Positions 7,025 to 16,022 of a DNA stretch of 64,000 nt are shown piece by piece. The first letter of the stretch is position 1. Each line of letters begins with the position of its first letter. The DNA lies in NCBI RefSeq assembly GCF_900116645.1, contig NZ_FPBO01000007.1, positions 62,001 through 126,000 of the forward strand, read 5' to 3'. Made by a program: the position numbers and the translations under genes. A model generated the notes under the pieces. It made no database searches and was not told where the DNA came from. It saw only the letters and a program-made list of their open reading frames with translations. The stretch comes from Pseudoduganella namucuonensis. GTDB lineage: Bacteria > Pseudomonadota > Gammaproteobacteria > Burkholderiales > Burkholderiaceae_D.

Positions 7025-9265
7025 ATGAAAACACACACCCTACGCAAGCTGCTCGCCGCCTCCGCCGCGGCGTTGGCGCTGCATGGTGTGCTGCTGGCGC
7101 AGGCGCTGGTGGTGTCGGTGCCCGAGCCCTACACGGACACGGGCATCCCGTTCGCGCCGGCGCACGCCGCCGCCGTGCAAACGCCGAGCGCGCCGAACGC
7201 CTGGGGCGGACCGCGCACCGGCCGGGAGGCCACGCTGTCCGACCGCGTGGCCGACTACCGCATCGAGGCCACGCTGGACCCGGTGCGGCACACCATAGAC
7301 GGGCGGGAACAGCTCACCTGGCGCAACCGCGGCCAGCGCGCCGTCGGCACGGTCTACCTGCACCTGTACCTGAACGCCTTCGAACACGCCAACACCACCT
7401 TCTTCACCGAGCACCGCAACCGCGGCGGCGACACCATGTTCGGCGGCGCCGCGGACGGCGGCTGGGGCCGCACCGAACTGCGCAGCGTGACGCAGGACGG
7501 CGCCAGGGTGGCCTGGTCCTTCGTGCAGCCGGACGACGGCCCGGAAAGCGACCACACCGTGGTGCGCTTCGACCTGCCGCGCCCGGTGGCGGCGGGCGGC
7601 ACGACCACGCTGGACATCGCCTTCCTCAGCCAGCTGCCGCGCGTGGTCGCGCGCAGCGGCCACCACGGCAGTTTCCACATGGTGGCGCAATGGTTCCCCA
7701 AGATCGGCGTGCTGGAGCTGCCCGGCGAACGGGGCGCCACCAGGGAGCGCTGGAATGTGCACGAGTACCACGCCGAGTCCGAGTTCTACGCGGACTTCGG
7801 CCACTACGACGTGAAACTGACGGTGCCCAAGGACTACACCGTGGGCGCCACCGGCGAGCTGCAGGGCGCGCCGGTGGAAAAGAACGGCATGCTGACCCAC
7901 CACTACGTGCAGGGCGACGTGCATGATTTCGCCTGGACCGCCGACAAGCGCTTCGCCGCCCCGCTGACTGCCACATGGCGCGGCCCGGCGGACGGAGCGG
8001 CCAAGGGCGAAGCCCAGGCGCCCGTCGCCATCCGCGTGCTGTACACGCCGGAGTACGCGGCCAGCGCGGCGCCGTCGCTGAAGGCCGCGCAGGACGCCCT
8101 CAGCTATTACACGGCGACGCTGGGTCCCTATCCCTACAAGACGCTGACCATCGTGCTGCCGCCGCACAACACCGCGCGGGCGGCGGGCATGGAGTACCCC
8201 ACCCTGTACACGGCCTTCGGCTACGAGCGGGTGCCGCCGGACACGGAGGCCGCCTTCGACCTCGACATGGTGAACATCCACGAGTTCGGCCACGGCTATT
8301 TCCAGGGCATCCTGGCGTCCAACGAGTTCGAGGAACCGATGCTGGACGAGGGACTGAACCAGTTCTGGAACCTGCGCATGGCGCGCCAGCGCGGGCAGTT
8401 GATGCATCCGGCGCCCGCCTGGCTGCGGTGGGCCGGCGTGTCGCCCGCCTTCGACGCCTTCCATTTCGAACGCCTGGGCGCGGTGCGCGAGAGTCCGGCC
8501 GACCCGGCCGGACAGAACGCCTTCGGCCGACTGCAGGGCATCGGCCCCGCCTACAGCCGCAGCGCCATCCTGATGCACGACCTCGAGGCGCAGCTGGGCA
8601 AGGCGGCGCTGGAAAGCGGCTTCAAGGAATACTACCGGCGCTGGCGCTTCCGCCATCCCAGCGTGGCGGACCTGCGCGAGGCGCTGGCCGACGGCAGCGG
8701 CCAGCGCCAGCAGGTCGAGCGCGTCTTCGCGCAGCAGGTGTACGCCACCGGCAAGGTGGACGACCGGGTGCAGGCCATCATCAGCGAGGAAGTGCTGCCG
8801 CAGCCGGGCAGCCAGGTGGTCGACGGCAAGCGCGTCGAGCTGACGCGGGAGCAGGTCGAGCAGCGGGTGGAGGCCATGCGCGAGCGCTGGCGCAAGGAGC
8901 ATGCCGACGCGAATGGCGACGCCAAGGCCGGGGCCAGGGCCGGACCCTTCCCCTTCCGCACGGAGGTGCTGCTGCGGCGCTATGGCGTGGCCGTGCCGCA
9001 GACGCTGCTGGTGCGCTTCGCCGACGGCAGCAGCGAGACCGTGCGCTGGGACGCTCTTCACGGCGAGCGCTGGCAGCGCTACGTGTGGCTGAAGCCGGTG
9101 AAGGCGGTGTCGGCGGAACTCGATCCGGAACGCCGCCATCTGCTGGACGCCAACAAGCTCGACGACAGCCGCACCGTGAAGGCCGACGCCCGCGCCTCGC
9201 GCCGCTGGACCTTCGACTTCGCGGCCGTCGCGCAACTGCTGCTGACCTTGGCGGCGCTGATATGA
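7025..9265 (+). CDS. M1-family-like zinc metallopeptidase (gluzincin)
   Basis: 746 residues. The zinc site is HEFGH (about residues 419–423) with the third ligand Glu 19 residues on in MLDEGLN, the HExxH-x18-E pattern of M1 aminopeptidases. Upstream, AAGMEYPTLYT occupies the place of the GAMEN substrate motif. The N-terminus (MKTHTLRKLLAASAAALALHG) is a signal peptide or anchor, so the enzyme probably faces the periplasm. The C-terminus ends in a short hydrophobic stretch. The next gene begins 10 bases later and encodes a membrane protein, suggesting a two-gene unit. The substrate is unknown. Confidence 0.88.
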   Translation: MKTHTLRKLLAASAAALALHGVLLAQALVVSVPEPYTDTGIPFAPAHAAAVQTPSAPNAWGGPRTGREATLSDRVADYRIEATLDPVRHTIDGREQLTWRNRGQRAVGTVYLHLYLNAFEHANTTFFTEHRNRGGDTMFGGAADGGWGRTELRSVTQDGARVAWSFVQPDDGPESDHTVVRFDLPRPVAAGGTTTLDIAFLSQLPRVVARSGHHGSFHMVAQWFPKIGVLELPGERGATRERWNVHEYHAESEFYADFGHYDVKLTVPKDYTVGATGELQGAPVEKNGMLTHHYVQGDVHDFAWTADKRFAAPLTATWRGPADGAAKGEAQAPVAIRVLYTPEYAASAAPSLKAAQDALSYYTATLGPYPYKTLTIVLPPHNTARAAGMEYPTLYTAFGYERVPPDTEAAFDLDMVNIHEFGHGYFQGILASNEFEEPMLDEGLNQFWNLRMARQRGQLMHPAPAWLRWAGVSPAFDAFHFERLGAVRESPADPAGQNAFGRLQGIGPAYSRSAILMHDLEAQLGKAALESGFKEYYRRWRFRHPSVADLREALADGSGQRQQVERVFAQQVYATGKVDDRVQAIISEEVLPQPGSQVVDGKRVELTREQVEQRVEAMRERWRKEHADANGDAKAGARAGPFPFRTEVLLRRYGVAVPQTLLVRFADGSSETVRWDALHGERWQRYVWLKPVKAVSAELDPERRHLLDANKLDDSRTVKADARASRRWTFDFAAVAQLLLTLAALI

Positions 9266-9275
9266 GGCAGGCGAA

Positions 9276-10157
9276 ATGAAGCGACTGATCCGGCTTTGCC
9301 TGGACGCCGCGCGCGGCGCGCTGCGCTGGCGCCTGCTGGCGCTGCTGGCCGCCGCGCCGCTGCTGCCCACGCTGGTGCTGGCGCTGCCCGCCTGGAAGCT
9401 GCTGGGGCAGCGGCTCGATTACACGGCGCACTCGGCCGCGCTGGCGCAGGCGCTGGACTTGCTCGCCTTGTCGGACCTGATGGCGGTGCTGGACCGGCAC
9501 GCGCTGGCGTTCCAGGTGGCGGCCACGGTGGCCGCCGCGCTGGCGCTGCTGCTGTCGCCGCTGCTGACCGGGGCGGTGGTCACCGCCGCGCGCGGCGCCT
9601 ACAGGGAAGGCGCCGGCGCGGACATCCCGCTCACGTTCCGCGAACTGCTGGCCGGCGCGGTGGACGAATACCCGCGCATGTTCCGCATGCTGCTGTGGTC
9701 CGGCGTGGTGCTGCTGGCGGCCTGGCTGGCGGGCGACGCCCTGAGGACATGGGCCGGCGCGACCTGGCACCGCGACGCCACGCCGACCGACGGACGCCAC
9801 CTGCGCTGGGCCGCCGCCGCCGCCGCGGCCCTGCTGCTGGCCTTCGCGTGCGTGACGCTGGAGGCCGGCCGCGCCGCCCTGGCGCTGGACCGGCGCCGCA
9901 CGTCGGCGGTGCGGGCGTGGTGGCTGGGATTGGGCCTGCTGAGGGCGCGGCCGCTGGCCATGTTCGGCAGCTACGCGGCGCTGGGCGCCGTCGCGCTGGC
10001 CGGCGCCGCGCTGCTGGGACTGGCGCGCCTGCATCTGCCGCGCGTGGACTTGCCCGGCTTCCTGCTGGCCTTGCTGCTGACGCAGATCATCGCCGCCCTG
10101 CTCGCCTGGTATCGCGCGGCGCGCCTGTACGCCTTCATCATCATTAACAAATCCTGA
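9276..10157 (+). CDS. Multi-pass membrane protein paired with the metallopeptidase
   Basis: 293 residues, Ala/Leu-rich, with about six hydrophobic segments (for example LLALLAAAPLLPTLVLALPAW, VAATVAAALALLLSPLLTGAV, LLWSGVVLLAAWLAG, ALGAVALAGAALLGLARL, FLLALLLTQIIAALLAWY). The start follows GAGGCAGGCGAA, 10 bases after the peptidase stop. It resembles uncharacterised membrane subunits found beside M1-like peptidases; no catalytic motif is visible. It could anchor or regulate the peptidase (inference). Confidence 0.8.
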   Translation: MKRLIRLCLDAARGALRWRLLALLAAAPLLPTLVLALPAWKLLGQRLDYTAHSAALAQALDLLALSDLMAVLDRHALAFQVAATVAAALALLLSPLLTGAVVTAARGAYREGAGADIPLTFRELLAGAVDEYPRMFRMLLWSGVVLLAAWLAGDALRTWAGATWHRDATPTDGRHLRWAAAAAAALLLAFACVTLEAGRAALALDRRRTSAVRAWWLGLGLLRARPLAMFGSYAALGAVALAGAALLGLARLHLPRVDLPGFLLALLLTQIIAALLAWYRAARLYAFIIINKS

Positions 10158-10161
10158 ATGA

Positions 10162-10188
10162 TGCATCAATATTTGTGCGATTGATGCA
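10162..10188. promoter_or_regulatory. Candidate operator: perfect 9-bp inverted repeat over the -35 of the dioxygenase promoter
   Basis: TGCATCAAT (10162–10170) and ATTGATGCA (10180–10188) flank a 9-nt spacer. The right half overlaps the -35 hexamer of the adjacent promoter, as expected for a repressor site. No regulator gene is next to it. Confidence 0.5.
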
Positions 10189-10209
10189 CGGGTGGCGCAA
10201 GGCTATAGT
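10181..10209 (+). promoter_or_regulatory. Sigma70 promoter of the dioxygenase gene
   Basis: TTGATG (10181–10186) and TATAGT (10204–10209) with a 17-base spacer, ending 26 bases before the ATG. It is a close consensus match with ideal spacing. Confidence 0.6.
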
Positions 10210-10235
10210 GGGAGCATCGAAAACCGGAGCACACC

Positions 10236-11039
10236 ATGAGCGAGCATCAACTACCCACTTATTTCGTTTCGCACGGCGGCGGCCCCTGGCCGTGGATGCT
10301 GGAGCTACACGGCACGCGCTACGACGCGCTGAAAGCCGCGCTGGAGGACATGCCGCGCCAGTTGGGCGCCACGCCCAAGGCCGTGCTGGTGGTGACGGCG
10401 CACTGGGAAGCGTCGCCGCCGCGCATCTCCTCGGGCGCCGCGCCGGGCATGATTTACGACTACGGCGGCTTCCCCGACTACACCTACCGCATCCAGTACC
10501 CCGCGCCGGGCTCGCCCGGGGTGGCCGCGCGGGTGCAGGCCTTGCTCGCCGGGGCCGGCATCGCGGCGGAACTGGACGCCGGGCGCGGCTACGACCACGG
10601 CACCTTCTCCGCCATGAAACCCATCTATCCGGAGGCGGACGTGCCCATCGTGCAGCTGTCGCTCAAGCGGGGGCTGGACGCGGCGGAACACCTGGCCATG
10701 GGACGGGCGCTGGCGCCGCTGCGGCGGGAGGGCGTGCTGATCGTCGGCAGCGGGCTGAGCTACCACAACCTGCGCCAATTCGGCGCGGCGGGCGCGGCGG
10801 CCTCGCACCGGTTCGACGCGTGGCTGAGGGAAGCGATGGCGCTGCCGCCGGCCGAGCGCACGGCGCGGCTGCTGGACTGGGAACGCGCGCCCGCCGCGAG
10901 GCTGGCGCATCCGCGCGAGGAGCATTTGCTGCCGTTGATGGTGGCGCTGGGCGCGGCCGAGGGGGACGCGGCGGCCAATGTGTACCACGAGGACGACTTC
11001 ATGGGCGGCCTGGCCGTTTCCAGCTTCCGCTTCGGCTGA
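10236..11039 (+). CDS. DODA-type (YgiD-like) extradiol dioxygenase family protein
   Basis: 267 residues matching the class III extradiol dioxygenase/LigB-like fold. Metal-ligand regions are FVSHGGGPW near the N-terminus, VTAHWEA near residue 54 and YDHGTFS near residue 123; GSGLSYHNLRQF lies near 170. E. coli YgiD and plant DODA open the ring of L-DOPA; the substrate here is not known. The gene stands alone with its own promoter and inverted-repeat operator candidate upstream, and a REP-like doublet just after the stop. Confidence 0.88.
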   Translation: MSEHQLPTYFVSHGGGPWPWMLELHGTRYDALKAALEDMPRQLGATPKAVLVVTAHWEASPPRISSGAAPGMIYDYGGFPDYTYRIQYPAPGSPGVAARVQALLAGAGIAAELDAGRGYDHGTFSAMKPIYPEADVPIVQLSLKRGLDAAEHLAMGRALAPLRREGVLIVGSGLSYHNLRQFGAAGAAASHRFDAWLREAMALPPAERTARLLDWERAPAARLAHPREEHLLPLMVALGAAEGDAAANVYHEDDFMGGLAVSSFRFG

Positions 11040-11057
11040 CCAGCGGCGCAAAAAAAA

Positions 11058-11129
11058 GTAGGGCGGAGTCCTACTCCGCCGGATGCGTGCGGGCCTGCGC
11101 ATATCCGGCGGAGTAGGACTCCGCCCTAC
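11058..11129. repeat. REP-like doublet: perfect 27-bp inverted repeat
   Basis: Arms 11058–11084 and 11103–11129 are perfect complements around an 18-nt loop. Each arm is itself a small hairpin (GGCGGAGT-CCT-ACTCCGCC), so this is a pair of REP units in opposite orientation. It sits between convergent genes and is preceded by an A-run. The core GTAGGGCGGAGTCCTACTCC resembles dispersed palindromes of Oxalobacteraceae and related bacteria (recalled, not searched). Confidence 0.8.
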
Positions 11130-11156
11130 GTTCCAGCTTCTGGTTTGGCCGCGTGA

Positions 11157-12107
11157 TCAGGTGCCGCGCTTGCCCTTCATGCGCTCGGCTTCCTTGGCGG
11201 CGGCCTTGGCGGCCGCGGCCTCGGCCTTGACGCGCTGCTCCTCGCCGAACGCGGCCAGCGCGGCGGCGCGGGTGGCCGGGGTCTCCAGCGAGATGCGGCC
11301 CAGCGCGCCGCTGCGGTAGTCCTGCAGGAAGGTGTGCGACGCCTTTTCGAAGTCCAGGTCGCCGCCGCGCTGGCGGAAGCCGCGCCGCGCCGCGATGCCC
11401 TCGACCACGCCGATGCCGTCCAGCTTGTCGATCTCCTTGAAGCCGTAGCGGGCCACCAGCAGCTCCGGATAGCGCTTCAGCAATTCAATGGCCAGGAACT
11501 CGGCCACCTCCTCCTCGATCAGCGCGTTCGAGCCGATCGCGTGGCTGGCCGCCAGCATCAGGCCATCGCTCGGCATGGCGATTTTCGGCCACAGCATGCC
11601 GGGCGTGTCGACCAGCACCGTGTTCTTGTCCAGGTAGAGCTTTTGCTGCGTCTTGGTGACGGCCGGCTCGTCGCCCACCTTGGCCACGCGCTTTTTCAGC
11701 AGCGCGTTCATCAGCGTCGATTTGCCGACGTTGGGTATGCCCATGATCATGATGCGCAACGGCTTGGTCGGCACGCCGCGGTGCGGCGCCAGGGCCTTGG
11801 CCATGTCCGGGATGCGCGCCACGTCGCCCGGCTTCTTGGTCGTCATGGCGTAGGCGGTCACGCCCTCCTGCGCGTCGTAGTACTCGACCCAGGCGGCGGT
11901 GGCGGCCGGGTCGGCCAGGTCGATCTTGTTGAGGATCTTCAGGCAGGGGCGCTGGCGGAACTTGCGCAGCTCGTCGACCATGGGATTGCAGCTCGCTTCG
12001 GGCAGGCGCGCGTCGACCACCTCGATCACCAGGTCGGTATTTTCCATCTGCTCGGCCGCCTTCTTCTTGGCGGCGTTCATGTGCCCGGGGAACCATTGGA
12101 TTGCCAT
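11157..12107 (-). CDS. ylqF: Ribosome biogenesis GTPase YlqF/RbgA family
   Basis: 316 residues with the circularly permuted GTPase order of this family: G4 NKID (60–63), then G1 GIPNVGKST (123–131), then G3 DTPG (167–170). The N-terminus MAIQWFPGHMNAAKK is the family signature. In Bacillus, RbgA matures the 50S subunit. The last about 30 residues are a Lys/Ala/Glu-rich basic tail. Single gene on this strand, divergent from the OPT transporter. Confidence 0.93.
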   Translation of the reverse strand: MAIQWFPGHMNAAKKKAAEQMENTDLVIEVVDARLPEASCNPMVDELRKFRQRPCLKILNKIDLADPAATAAWVEYYDAQEGVTAYAMTTKKPGDVARIPDMAKALAPHRGVPTKPLRIMIMGIPNVGKSTLMNALLKKRVAKVGDEPAVTKTQQKLYLDKNTVLVDTPGMLWPKIAMPSDGLMLAASHAIGSNALIEEEVAEFLAIELLKRYPELLVARYGFKEIDKLDGIGVVEGIAARRGFRQRGGDLDFEKASHTFLQDYRSGALGRISLETPATRAAALAAFGEEQRVKAEAAAAKAAAKEAERMKGKRGT

Positions 12108-12263
12108 GCGTTTGCCTTCTCTTTGCTAGCTGATTACTGCGTCAAATCCTCTATTTTACCCGCTCCCCTCGTGCCTGTATCCGTTTGCGCCCGGCTCGGC
12201 TATCATCACGCACAGAATCTTTTCTAATTTATAAACATTTCTATATACAGGGAGTAACAAGGG

Positions 12264-14255
12264 ATGAATAAAACTTCCGCGTCCGAAGCGGCGACGCCCG
12301 GCGAAATCACGCTGCGCGGCGTGATCCTGGGGATCCTGATCACCCTGGTGTTCACGGCCGCGCAGGTCTACCTGGGCCTGAAGGTGGGCCTGACCTTCGC
12401 CACCTCGATCCCGGCGGCGGTGATCTCGATGGCGCTGCTGAGCGCGTTCAGGAACGCCACCATCCAGGAAAACAACATCGTGCAGACCATCGCCTCGGCG
12501 GCCGGCACGCTGGCGTCGGTGATCTTCGTGCTGCCCGGCCTGCTGATGATAGGCTGGTGGGCCAACGTGCCCTTCTGGCCGACCTTCGGCGCCTGCGCCA
12601 TCGGCGGCGTGCTGGGGGTGATGTACACGGTGCCGCTGCGGCGCGCGCTGGTGACCACCTCGGACCTGCCCTACCCCGAGGGCGTGGCCGCCGCCGAGGT
12701 GCTGAAGGTGGGCACCTCGTCGCGCGCCGGCGCGCTGGAGGGCAAGGCCGGCCTGATGGCCGTGATCCTGGGCAGCGTGGCCTCCGCGCTGTTCGCCGCC
12801 GGCGCCGCCGTCAAGCTGATGGCCGGTGAAATGGCGGTCTATTTCCGCGCCGGCAACGGCGCCACCGGCATCGGCGCGGCCAGCTCGCTGGCGCTGATCG
12901 GCGCCGGCCACCTGATGGGCATCACGGTCGGCATCGCCATGCTGGCCGGCCTGCTGATCGCCTGGGGCGTGCTGGTGCCCATCCTGACCGCCGCCCAGCC
13001 GATGGCCGACCTGCCGGCCGCCGACTGGGCGCTGAAGGTGTGGAAAACCGACGTGCGCATGATAGGCGCGGGCGCCATCGGCGCGGCCGCCATCGTGACC
13101 CTGGCCGGCCTGGCCAAGCCCGTCATCGGCGGCCTGAAGTCGGCGATGGAGGCCTCGCGCAAGGCCAAGGCCAATGGCGGCGCGCTGCCGCGCACCGAGC
13201 AGGACCTGCCGATCTTCGTGGTCGGCCTGGTGACCCTGCTCGCCATGGTGCCGGCCGGCTGGCTGCTGGCGACCTTCCTGCAGGGCGGCGTGCTGTCCAG
13301 CGTGGCGCCGGCGCTGATCGCGGTGGGCGTGGGCTACATCCTGATCGCCGGCGTCTTCGCCGCGGCCGTGTGCGGCTACATGGCGGGCCTGATCGGCTCG
13401 TCCAACTCGCCGGTGTCCGGCATCGCCATCCTGACCGTGCTGGGCGCGGCGCTGTCGGTCGGCGCCGTCGGCAAGCACATCATGGGCCCGGAGGTGGCGC
13501 ACGCGCTGATCGCCTACGCGCTGTTCGTCACCACCGTGGTGCTGGCCGTGGCCGTGATCGGCAACGACAACCTGCAGGACTTGAAGACCGGCCAGTTGGT
13601 CGACGCGACGCCGTGGAAGCAGCAGGTCGCGCTGCTGATCGGCGTGTTCGCCGGCTCCTGCGTGGTGCCGCCGGTGCTGGAACTGCTGAACCGCGCCAAC
13701 GGCTTCGCCGGCGCGCCCAACCTGCAGGCCATCTCGTCGCAGCCGCTGGCCGCGCCGCAGGCCACCTTGATCTCCACGCTGGCCAAGGGCGTCATCGGCG
13801 GCAACCTGCCGTGGCACCTGATCGGCTGGGGCGCGGCGCTGGGCCTGGGCCTGGTGGTGGTGAACTTCATGCTGAAGAAGGCCAGCAACAACCGCTACAG
13901 CCTGCCGCCGCTGGGCGTGGGGCTGGCGATCTACCTGCCCAGCGTGGTGACCGCGCCGGTGGTGGTGGGCGCCTTCGCCGGCTACCTGTTCGAGCGCGCC
14001 GTCAGCAGCCAGACCTGGGGCGAGGTGGCCAAGCGGCTGGGCGTGCTGATCATGTCCGGCTTCATCGTCGGCGAGAGCCTGTTCAACGTGGCGCTGGCGG
14101 GGCTGATCGTGCTGTCCGGCGAGGGCGAGCCGCTGGCCATCGCCAACGGCCTGGGCGAGCACACCACCATGCTGATCTCGCTGGCGGTGGGCGCGGCCGT
14201 TGTCGTGGGGCTGTACCGCTGGTCCAGCGCCAACGCGCGTCGGGTCGAGGCGTAA
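12264..14255 (+). CDS. OPT-family oligopeptide transporter
   Basis: 663 residues with about 14–16 hydrophobic segments. The N-terminal EITLRGVILGILITLVFTAAQVYLGLKVG is characteristic of bacterial OPT transporters; DLPYPEGVAAAEVLK and GLIGSSNSPVSGIAILT are further conserved family stretches. It should carry peptides or a metal chelate across the inner membrane. The ribosome site GGGAGTAACAAGGG precedes the start. It is the last gene before the AT-rich island. Confidence 0.92.
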   Translation: MNKTSASEAATPGEITLRGVILGILITLVFTAAQVYLGLKVGLTFATSIPAAVISMALLSAFRNATIQENNIVQTIASAAGTLASVIFVLPGLLMIGWWANVPFWPTFGACAIGGVLGVMYTVPLRRALVTTSDLPYPEGVAAAEVLKVGTSSRAGALEGKAGLMAVILGSVASALFAAGAAVKLMAGEMAVYFRAGNGATGIGAASSLALIGAGHLMGITVGIAMLAGLLIAWGVLVPILTAAQPMADLPAADWALKVWKTDVRMIGAGAIGAAAIVTLAGLAKPVIGGLKSAMEASRKAKANGGALPRTEQDLPIFVVGLVTLLAMVPAGWLLATFLQGGVLSSVAPALIAVGVGYILIAGVFAAAVCGYMAGLIGSSNSPVSGIAILTVLGAALSVGAVGKHIMGPEVAHALIAYALFVTTVVLAVAVIGNDNLQDLKTGQLVDATPWKQQVALLIGVFAGSCVVPPVLELLNRANGFAGAPNLQAISSQPLAAPQATLISTLAKGVIGGNLPWHLIGWGAALGLGLVVVNFMLKKASNNRYSLPPLGVGLAIYLPSVVTAPVVVGAFAGYLFERAVSSQTWGEVAKRLGVLIMSGFIVGESLFNVALAGLIVLSGEGEPLAIANGLGEHTTMLISLAVGAAVVVGLYRWSSANARRVEA

Positions 14256-14802
14256 GCGAAGCGATCCACCTTCTCCTCACTGGACAGATTAGCACGGTCC
14301 GGTGAGGCAGTTTCAAGTTTCAATAGTCCTCCAATGCCGACGTCGAAGGTGACCAGGCCGTTCCTCAAGCACACGCCTTGACGAGTGAGCTAGGCGTTTG
14401 GATGAATCCCATCATGCTGGATTTCCGCAGGTTCAGGACGCTATCGCCGACACGGTTTCAGTTGGGCAATAGCCTCGGTTCATTGCGCGTTGCTCCGTCT
14501 CATGTTCAGATGAACGGGAAGATTTGCAGCAATGAGAATGTGCTCCAACAGATCACCTTTTCAGCACAGCAGGTCGCCATATCTGTTTCCACTTGGTATT
14601 TTCTATAGTTTCAAGAAATTTTTTTTAGTTTGATAATTTTCCTCTTGGCAATTTCGCTTGCGCGTTCTAATATTTGATTCTTGTGGATCAGCGAGGAACT
14701 CAGATTCACAAATTGAAGTTTTCCAGCGTCAGAAAACCTCTGGCCTGGGTGAATTTTCGTCAAAATTTGGTTTGCAAGCCATTTTATTACTAAGACAACC
14801 CT
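14256..14802. other. Left junction of the accessory island, no convincing gene
   Basis: Base composition falls from strongly GC-rich to AT-rich across this stretch, with A/T runs near 14620–14640. On the minus strand, roughly 14262–14330 reads like the end and ribosome site of an insertion sequence (…TGTCCAGTGAGGAGAAGG…), suggesting an old IS scar; this is not proven. Two short frames of 76 and 130 codons show no protein character. Confidence 0.4.
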
Positions 14803-15858
14803 ATGGCTCTTCTTTGGCGACTTAACCGTGAACTTGTCTTTGCCGATGGGAGCAATGCGGCGATTGCTTGGCCCGCGTTGCTCGTGATGAGAATAAAGCT
14901 AACTCCTGCAGATTTCTTCGGGGTGAGTGAGGAAGGGGCCGCGCTAACCACTGTTAGCACTTCCGCTGAGATGGAAATCAATGGAATTACGGGTCAGCTG
15001 AGGATTATCAACTCACCGCTTCTAACAGAGGCGAGCCTCTTGGTCTCATTTCTAGATGGACCGTTTTCTCTCACAGGTAACGAAGTCGAGCTTGAAGCTC
15101 GGGTCACCTCTCTTGCTCACTTTCAATCGACGGTCAACTGGATTTCAGATCGGCTAACATCATTTCTTTCAGTGCACTCCGGCGTTTTCCATGAGATTAC
15201 TGAACTGGATGGAGAGCTGGCCGGCCAAAAATTTTCGGCAATGTACCCGGCGGCAAGCTACAGTGTTGCTTTCGCACAAGTCACCGAGGAGGAGCGCATA
15301 GGCGCGATACGTTCGGCTCTTGGAGCCCCAAAACAGGACCAAGGATCATATGCACGGTACGTCGCTGCTTGTCATTACTTTCAGCAGGCAGTTCGCTTAG
15401 TTTCCCCGCAACAGGTCAAGTTTAGCCCGTATGCCGTACATGCTGAGGTATTGCTAAATCTGTGCAAGTCTATTGAGGCGCTAATATCGCCAACGTCGCG
15501 TGATGATTTGCGAAAGAAGTTTCGCGCACTCGGCTTTAATGACAAACAGATCGAATCCCAGATAATCCCCATTTCGCTTATTCGAAATGAGATTGATGTT
15601 GGACATGCCGCGCTGAATCCAGCGGTGTGTTCTGAAATTTCTACCTTACGATCTTTTGTGGATCGTTCCATCCAGAACGTCGCAACTATCCTCCGGGTAG
15701 TTGGCGCACGAATCGCTGCAGGGGAAGAACTGCTGATTCCGCTCGTGGAGCAAACTTCCGATAGCCGCTTGAAGCTTGTCAAGAGACTCGCAGCATACTT
15801 GGCGAAACCGTCGCTGGATCCTGTAAAGCAACAGCCGCATATAGCTTCCACAACATAG
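14803..15858 (+). CDS. Hypothetical protein with C-terminal HEPN-like domain (R-x6-H)
   Basis: 351 residues. The N-terminal half is mixed beta-like with no recognised domain. The C-terminal half is helical and contains YAVHAEVLLNLCKSIEALI followed by LIRNEIDVGHAAL, giving Arg261-Asn and His268. That is the R-polar-x-H arrangement of HEPN ribonucleases and of ApeA-like defence proteins. AT-rich with a poor ribosome site, unlike neighbouring core genes. It is first of a same-strand series with the second HEPN-like gene and the EcsC-like gene. The family call rests on motif and context only; an inactive or structural HEPN is possible. Confidence 0.65.
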   Translation: MALLWRLNRELVFADGSNAAIAWPALLVMRIKLTPADFFGVSEEGAALTTVSTSAEMEINGITGQLRIINSPLLTEASLLVSFLDGPFSLTGNEVELEARVTSLAHFQSTVNWISDRLTSFLSVHSGVFHEITELDGELAGQKFSAMYPAASYSVAFAQVTEEERIGAIRSALGAPKQDQGSYARYVAACHYFQQAVRLVSPQQVKFSPYAVHAEVLLNLCKSIEALISPTSRDDLRKKFRALGFNDKQIESQIIPISLIRNEIDVGHAALNPAVCSEISTLRSFVDRSIQNVATILRVVGARIAAGEELLIPLVEQTSDSRLKLVKRLAAYLAKPSLDPVKQQPHIASTT

Positions 15859-16022
15859 AGCGAAGATGTCTCTAACCGCGAACTCAACTCGGATGGGCAA
15901 AAATGCGTGCGTTTTATTTTAACATTTAGGTATATGCCATGCTCGCCCGCGCGAGAATGGATACCATCGCGAGCCAAAGTTCACTGTTCTATGCCGCAAT
16001 GCAGTAACTCAAGATAATTTTT

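Noticed and set aside
14378..14608. 76-codon frame at the left island junction
   Set aside because: No ribosome site, no domain and no hydrophobic core.
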